Shown here piece by piece: positions 3,574 through 6,996 of a DNA stretch of 6,996 bases (its first letter is position 1; each line of letters opens with the position of its first letter). A model generated the notes under the pieces. The model was not told where the DNA came from. It did not search any database and worked only from the letters and a program-made list of their open reading frames with translations. Both the position numbers and the translations under genes were made by a program. Source of the DNA: an uncultured Methylococcaceae bacterium (lineage in GTDB: Bacteria; Pseudomonadota; Gammaproteobacteria; Methylococcales; Methylomonadaceae); assembly GCA_903873045.1 (NCBI GenBank), contig CAIQND010000561.1, positions 1 through 6,996 on the forward strand, given 5' to 3'.

Positions 3574-6141
3574 CGGCCGATACCCAGAGACAAAGCCGCT
3601 CATATCGTAATTGTAGGGGGTGGACTTGCTGCCCTACAAACCGCTATCAAAATTGAAAGGCTTATTGGCGAATACTCCAACGTTAGGATTACGTTACTAC
3701 ATGAGCAGGCGAATTTTTTGTTTGCACCCTTTCTGCCAGAGGTGATTGGCGGTACCGTTCAGCCCGGCAATGTCGTCAATCCGTTTCGGCGTATTATTCA
3801 ACAGACCAATGTGGTTGTGGGGCATTTGGAGTCTATTGATGAGGCCGCACAAAAAGTGATAGCAAAGCGAAAAAACAACGAGATTATCGAGCTACAGTAC
3901 GATAGCTTAATCGTCGCACTTAATCAAAAATCGAACCTTTCAGGTATCTCCGGCATGATGGCTCATGCTTGTTCCATTGATTCAGTAGCAGATGCACTTC
4001 GCATCAGGCAGCGTGTACTTGATTTAGTCGAGGAAGCCGAGTTTGCCAATGATCCCGATGAGCAAGTTCGTCTACTCACATTTGCCATCCTGGGTGGCGG
4101 GGAATCAGCCTCGGCAATAGCCGTCGAAGTCAGTCAAATACTGCGTGCTGCCGAATCTTCTTACTCCGTGTTACGACAGTCAGGTTGGCAGGTACATCTT
4201 TTTGATGAGTTGGGGCAGAATCGATCTGATTTTGAGAAAAAAATAACTCAAAAGCGAGCGAAACTTTTAAAAAAAGCAGGTGTTATCGAACATCTGGAAG
4301 ACCAAATTACCAGTATTACCCAGAGAGACCTGTTTTTTTTCAGTGGTCAGAGTCAGTCAGTGGGGCTTGTAATAAACGCTACTTTGAAGCTGCCTACCAT
4401 TCCTTTTAAGCAACGTGGCAATTTGAACTGGCCGTTTGCCATTAACGATGAACTGCGTTTGCAAACGTTTGAGAATATCTGGATAACAGAAACAAGTCAG
4501 AGCCTTAACCATACCCAGTTTTCTTTCACTGATGATCTGGTGGATTTAGGCTATAGCGCCGGCTATAACGCCTGGGCTAATACTCAAGGCTATTCACCCC
4601 GTCCATTTAAAAAACACCGGCATCTGGTTCAGCCCTACAATATGGGGCAATATTCTTTGTGTTGCCTGGGGTGGTTTATGGTTAGCGGAAAGCCTGCCTG
4701 GTTTGTGTCTCGCTTGATTAATTTATTATCAGTACCCGGATTGGAAAGAAATCTACGCATTATTATTGACTGGTTTCTGGTGTTGGCTTTTCGTAACGAT
4801 ATTGCTGTTTTGGCACAAGCGCCTTCTGCTCATTTACAAAGGTCGCACTTTAAAGCCGGTGATGAAGTTTTTCATCAGGGTAATGCCGGAGAAATAGCTT
4901 ACGCAGTTGATTCAGGTCGTTTAAAAGTGATCCAGGATGGTCGTAAAATCAGGGAACTAAGCCCAGGCGATTATTTTGGAGAAATTATGCCCACTCATCA
5001 AAATCGGCGCGTGGAAACCGTTCAATGTATTACCGACTGTGAATTGAAGCTGGTTTCTCAAGAAGATCTTAAAGCGTTGATTAAAAGCGGTTGGCTAATG
5101 GGCAAGGCCGTTCGCAATCTAACTGACTATCAAGCGGTGGAGGAAAAGTCCGGGTTTTCGCTGGGCATAAAGCGACTTACCTACGTGAGTAAAGTGAATG
5201 CAATACTTGATGAGGACGATATCATTGAGATAGGGCGTATATCGAGTGAGAATAATAGAAAGAGAGATGTAACCGGTGTTTTGATCTCGGTGCGGGATTA
5301 TTTTTTTCAGGTTCTTGAGGGAGAGGAGGCCATTGTCGATCAGTTGGTAGAAAAAATTAGCCGGGATCCACGGCATAATGAAATAACCATACTCAGCTCA
5401 GAGACCGGCTGTGAAGAGCGTCTTTTTACAGATTGGGGTATGAAAACGGCTGCGCTCAATGAAACTAACGATCTTATGTTGTTGGCTATCGGGATGATGC
5501 TACAAAATATAGCGCAATCCTATAATACCATTGGTCGCTATACTCAACCGGTTCTGCTTAAGTACCTAATGGACGGTATTAACCCTTTAACCATTCCAAT
5601 CAAAAGTACGCAAAAAATTGTCGTCTCCGGCAGCATGACTGATTTTTTAGAGTTGTCAAAGCACTTTGTTTTAGAAGATCAGGTTAATGCGGTTAATAGC
5701 TATTTGGAGATTTGTACAACCTCATTTATTGAATATGGCGGGCAAGTCGCAAAATATGCAGGGGGTTGTATTGTGGCTCACTTTGCAGCCGATCAGGTTG
5801 ATGCAGCGATTGCAGCCTGCGGTGATGCCTTTAAAAAAATTAAGGCATTGAGTGAAAATAGACCTATAAATTGTGGATTTGGATTGACTGCTGGCGCAAT
5901 GATTGAAGGTAATATAGGCTCGTCCATTAAAATGGATTTCACCGCTTTAGGTAGTATGGTAGATCAGGCTGTTTATTTAGGTGTGCTTGCCAGGGACGTA
6001 TGCAAGCCAATTGCGATTAGCGAGTCTATTCAGCTAATGGCAGCAAAGTCTTGGGGCTTTGAATCACTTGGAGAATTTGCTTTTACAGAGCCTAATAAAC
6101 TCGCTCAAGTTTATGCGCTTGCTGCGATCAGTGAGAGTTGA
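2524..6141 (+). CDS. DoxX–NDH2–cNMP–BLUF–cyclase-fold fusion protein
   Basis: A 1205-residue inner-membrane protein. In order: signal peptide (about 1-33, ending ILA-HERW); nine predicted helices of DoxX type (about 63-346); a positively charged cytoplasmic exit (HLRRPIPRDK); an NDH-2-like flavin oxidoreductase domain (358-765); a CRP-type cyclic-nucleotide fold (768-866); a BLUF photoreceptor (881-976); and a class III cyclase fold (1028-1202). The odd number of helices after a cleaved signal puts all soluble domains in the cytoplasm. The probable role is a blue-light and redox sensor coupled to membrane electron transfer; this is inferred. Several domains have lost signature residues, described in the separate domain entries. 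ATG 2524 is chosen because it gives a proper signal peptide. TTG 2479 and ATG 2494 are in-frame alternatives, and none has a good ribosome site. The frame is open without interruption. It stands alone, with its own promoter upstream and a hairpin downstream. Confidence 0.9.
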   Translation: MITIDLKSRSFRQALFLICSLTGLLFFSDTILAHERWILSPEQIDHWNSRQRPDIFSQFSSLNLTMISVFSVFIIGWVWLGFTGARELFPDLQAKLASYGDHVPRILRVCLAWILLSSALGAEPRFGILPFTAPTFLAPDLDLSQLGSAWAWLRWAEVVLGLTILFGIYVRLFAFLLIILSCLGGYLYGESILAYAGAIVGASIYLVLQGPGRHYLPLPTPVLFHGIQAWLSEQPRQRAQAIMRILTGTTLLYLGVFFKVMQPNLSIGIITHYQLPILSVNPEAFTLVMALVEVSAGILMIAGVLLRPLSLFLISAFSIFALLLPETPTEHILFYGVVLSCLINSAGHLRRPIPRDKAAHIVIVGGGLAALQTAIKIERLIGEYSNVRITLLHEQANFLFAPFLPEVIGGTVQPGNVVNPFRRIIQQTNVVVGHLESIDEAAQKVIAKRKNNEIIELQYDSLIVALNQKSNLSGISGMMAHACSIDSVADALRIRQRVLDLVEEAEFANDPDEQVRLLTFAILGGGESASAIAVEVSQILRAAESSYSVLRQSGWQVHLFDELGQNRSDFEKKITQKRAKLLKKAGVIEHLEDQITSITQRDLFFFSGQSQSVGLVINATLKLPTIPFKQRGNLNWPFAINDELRLQTFENIWITETSQSLNHTQFSFTDDLVDLGYSAGYNAWANTQGYSPRPFKKHRHLVQPYNMGQYSLCCLGWFMVSGKPAWFVSRLINLLSVPGLERNLRIIIDWFLVLAFRNDIAVLAQAPSAHLQRSHFKAGDEVFHQGNAGEIAYAVDSGRLKVIQDGRKIRELSPGDYFGEIMPTHQNRRVETVQCITDCELKLVSQEDLKALIKSGWLMGKAVRNLTDYQAVEEKSGFSLGIKRLTYVSKVNAILDEDDIIEIGRISSENNRKRDVTGVLISVRDYFFQVLEGEEAIVDQLVEKISRDPRHNEITILSSETGCEERLFTDWGMKTAALNETNDLMLLAIGMMLQNIAQSYNTIGRYTQPVLLKYLMDGINPLTIPIKSTQKIVVSGSMTDFLELSKHFVLEDQVNAVNSYLEICTTSFIEYGGQVAKYAGGCIVAHFAADQVDAAIAACGDAFKKIKALSENRPINCGFGLTAGAMIEGNIGSSIKMDFTALGSMVDQAVYLGVLARDVCKPIAISESIQLMAAKSWGFESLGEFAFTEPNKLAQVYALAAISES
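3595..4818 (+). other. NDH-2-like flavin oxidoreductase domain
   Basis: Residues 358-765 of the fusion. GGGLAA at 365-370 is the FAD-binding dinucleotide motif, with its last Gly changed to Ala. PFLPEVIGGTV..NVVNPFRRI (402-424) and the ADALRIRQRVL stretch (489-499) are typical of type II NADH dehydrogenases. GGGESASA (524-531) is the NAD(P)H motif, again altered at the end. The family's ATG motif reads ALN (465-467), and the C-terminal Gly-Asp that holds the flavin reads Thr-Glu (655-656). The tail GLERNLRIIIDWFLVLAFRNDI (739-760) is the amphipathic membrane-contact region of the family. Quinone reduction is possible but cannot be assumed with these changes. Confidence 0.75.
4825..5121 (+). 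other. CRP-type cyclic-nucleotide-binding domain
   Basis: Residues 768-866 of the fusion. FKAGDEVFHQGNAGEIAYAV, SGRLKVIQDGRKI and LSPGDYFGEI follow the cNMP-binding fold closely. In the phosphate-binding cassette the Gly-Glu pair is kept (819-820) and an Arg is present (829). The small residues after the Arg (Ser-Ala in CRP) are Val-Glu here, and the loop is about one residue shorter. Ligand binding is therefore uncertain. No DNA-binding helix-turn-helix follows, so this is not a transcription factor domain. Confidence 0.8.
5164..5451 (+). other. BLUF blue-light sensor domain
   Basis: Residues 881-976 of the fusion. IKRLTYVSK opens the domain with the photoactive Tyr (887). SSENNRKRDVTGVL holds the flavin-binding Asn (911). 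FFQVLEGE holds the switching Gln (929). DPRH and FTDWGMK carry the conserved Trp (971) and Met (973) near the flavin. These are the Tyr-Gln-Trp/Met set that drives BLUF photochemistry (compare AppA and bPAC), so light sensing is expected to be intact. The linker after it (977-1022, including DGINPLT) also matches recalled bPAC, which indicates that BLUF and the cyclase fold were inherited as one unit. Confidence 0.9.
5605..6129 (+). other. Class III cyclase fold, catalytic residues lost
   Basis: Residues 1028-1202 of the fusion. The region aligns with the bPAC cyclase from memory, without gaps across the first motif (KIVVSGSMTDFLELS against KIIFFSDILAFSTLT). The first metal Asp is Ser 1037. 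The second, in the K-F-I-G-D motif, is Gly 1081 (KYAGGC). The transition-state Asn is Asp 1147 and the Arg is Tyr 1151 (MVDQAVYLG). The substrate-recognition residues Lys 1077, Asp 1138 and Thr 1140 are kept, as is EGNIGSS (1128-1134). The fold is convincing but normal cAMP synthesis is not expected. Nucleotide binding without catalysis, or a dimerisation role, is possible. Confidence 0.85.
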
Positions 6142-6265
6142 TAAAGACTATATGGCAGTAAATACATTACTTACAGAGGATGGGGATTCGATTTAAAAAT
6201 CTTCCTTAATCTCTATTTTACAAAGAAGGACGCTGAATAATTAGGTTATCAACTTAACAGTGTAC

Positions 6266-6298
6266 AGACCAGGCAGGTTTTATAAAACTGCCTGGTCT
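6266..6298. terminator. Strong hairpin, possible terminator
   Basis: AGACCAGGCAG (6266-6276) pairs perfectly with CTGCCTGGTCT (6288-6298), giving 11 bp. The inner TTTT/AAAA can extend the stem past one bulged G (6277). It lies about 125 bases after the fusion gene's stop. No T-tract follows on either strand, so it does not fit a classic intrinsic terminator. It may block transcript decay or act with Rho. Confidence 0.5.
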
Positions 6299-6450
6299 AA
6301 CTTCGGTATTGTTGTGCTGACTAAATTGGGTGGTCAATAATTTCGTTGCCACACATTACCAATAAAAATTGCAAACTCATCACCCGTAACTCTTGGTTAC
6401 AGGTATAAAAATTAACCGAAGATAGCTTAACGCACAGGAAAATCAAGAGC

Positions 6451-6487
6451 AGGTTCGGCTACGCCGATACGCTATCGCTCCCGACCT
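6451..6487. repeat. Imperfect REP-like palindrome before haem gene
   Basis: AGGT-(T)-CGG at 6451-6458 pairs with CCG-ACCT at 6481-6487, with one bulged T. Inside are two smaller hairpins: TCGGC/GCCGA (6455-6467, loop TAC) and GATA/TATC (6466-6476, loop CGC). The ends and the 'ACGC..CGCT' centre resemble the GGGTTACGC...CCCGACC class of dispersed repeat seen at 1131-1157. It would lie in the leader of the next gene, directly before its purine-rich AAGGAG. Confidence 0.45.
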
Positions 6488-6516
6488 AAAAAAAGGAGTA
6501 CGGCTCTTAACACTTT

Positions 6517-6996
6517 ATGAAAAAAAAATCATTATTGATACTCTTGTTGGCGGCGGTCGCTTTATTTCTACCTCTTTCAAACCTGCTTGGATTGTCTGGA
6601 GAAAATGAGCCAATCGCCGTTGTTTCCGGTAGCTCCCAAAATTTTGCCAAGGTCACCCAGATTTTTCAGAATAAATGTGTTGATTGCCATTCACCCGGTA
6701 TGACACGCATGCCTATCTATGCAAAGTTACCGATTGCAAAGCAATTAATGGCAAAAGATATAGAAAATGCTTCAGCGAGATTGCTGCTGTCAAAACAGCT
6801 TTACAGTGGTGAAGAGACGTTTTCTCCTTTAATGCTGGCCAGATTGGAAGGCGTAGTACGCAATAACAGTATGCCGCCGGCTTTATATCTTTCGATGCAC
6901 TGGACAGACAGTTTAACCGTTGATGAAAAACAAACCCTGCTCGACTGGATTACGGAAGAACGGACAAAATTATCTTGGAGCCAGGATTCCACGCCG
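6517..6996 (+). CDS. Secreted c-type haem protein, 3' end missing
   Basis: The first 160 residues are in the window and the frame runs off its end. MKKKSLLILLLAAVALFLPL is a signal peptide or N-terminal anchor, so the protein acts in the periplasm. CVDCH at residues 54-58 is a covalent haem c site. NNSMPPALYLSMHW (116-129) followed by LTVDEKQTLLDWI matches the haem-binding domain (Haem_bd type) in which the Met before Pro-Pro is the likely second haem ligand. In some methanotrophs and other proteobacteria this domain precedes a dihaem cytochrome c peroxidase (MauG/CcpA) domain. Whether that follows here is outside the window. ATG 6517 is fixed by an in-frame stop at 6508-6510. The only Shine-Dalgarno candidate, AAGGAG at 6493-6498, is 18 bases away, which is unusually far. 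Confidence 0.85.
   Translation, partial: MKKKSLLILLLAAVALFLPLSNLLGLSGENEPIAVVSGSSQNFAKVTQIFQNKCVDCHSPGMTRMPIYAKLPIAKQLMAKDIENASARLLLSKQLYSGEETFSPLMLARLEGVVRNNSMPPALYLSMHWTDSLTVDEKQTLLDWITEERTKLSWSQDSTP

Larger units (their letters stand above)
6142..6516. other. Intergenic spacer with hairpins, no gene
   Basis: No supported gene lies here on either strand; the few ATG-initiated frames are under 20 codons and lack ribosome sites. Contents are the strong hairpin at 6266-6298, a 5-bp palindrome GTAAC/GTTAC at 6386-6400, a TATAAA box at 6404-6409 without a matching -35 at normal spacing, and the palindrome at 6451-6487. A promoter for the next gene probably lies here but cannot be placed with confidence. 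Confidence 0.5.

Noticed and set aside
5119..5376. Minus-strand frame opposite the BLUF domain
   Set aside because: It is antisense to a strongly conserved domain and shows no independent coding signs.
5605..6129. Calling the C-terminal domain an active light-activated adenylate cyclase
   Set aside because: The overall match to bPAC is strong, but the two metal-binding Asp and the Asn/Arg pair are replaced, so active cyclase would be an over-call.
6152..6196. Fourteen-codon frame after the fusion gene (MAVNTLLTEDGDSI)
   Set aside because: It is too short, has no ribosome site and no recognisable features.
6801..6992. Minus-strand frame of 63 codons at the window end
   Set aside because: It lies opposite the haem-binding domain, whose CVDCH and MPP motifs make the + strand the real coding strand.

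Overview
The window most likely comes from a gammaproteobacterium of moderate-to-low GC. The PurB fragment matches enterobacterial-type PurB almost residue for residue, and the short-chain dehydrogenase resembles YeeZ. The light-sensing module resembles the Beggiatoa photoactivated cyclase (bPAC). The intergenic regions are rich in small palindromic repeats of the kind common in methanotrophs (Methylococcales) and sulfur oxidisers. The genus cannot be fixed from the sequence alone. All genes found are on the + strand.

Layout. 1-987: the 3' two thirds of purB (adenylosuccinate lyase), cut by the window edge. 988-1193: a spacer filled by two palindromic repeats, one of which carries a tandem 9-bp expansion on only one arm. 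1194-2039: a YeeZ-like NAD(P)-binding SDR protein. 2040-2478: a gene-poor stretch with a well-formed ribosome-binding site and gene start that runs straight into a dispersed palindromic repeat (a probable broken gene), a decayed second repeat, and a good sigma70-type promoter. 2524-6141: a very large membrane-anchored fusion protein. 6142-6516: a spacer with a strong hairpin and a second small palindrome. 6517-6996: the start of a secreted c-type haem protein, cut by the window edge.

The centrepiece is the 1205-residue protein. In order it carries a signal peptide, about nine DoxX-like membrane helices, an NDH-2-like FAD/NAD(P)H oxidoreductase domain, a CRP-type cyclic-nucleotide-binding fold, a BLUF blue-light sensor and a class III nucleotide cyclase fold. 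The predicted topology puts all the soluble domains in the cytoplasm. The BLUF domain keeps every photochemically important residue I can check. The cyclase fold has lost both metal-binding aspartates and the transition-state Asn/Arg pair. The oxidoreductase and cyclic-nucleotide domains have also changed at signature positions. My reading is a membrane-bound blue-light/redox receptor derived from a bPAC-like photocyclase and a respiratory NADH dehydrogenase, with the cyclase now a structural or allosteric module. This is inference from sequence and has not been tested.

The flanking genes (purine synthesis, SDR) show no functional tie to the fusion protein. The downstream haem protein is periplasmic and could belong to the same redox theme, but a hairpin and 375 bases separate the two, so co-transcription is doubtful.
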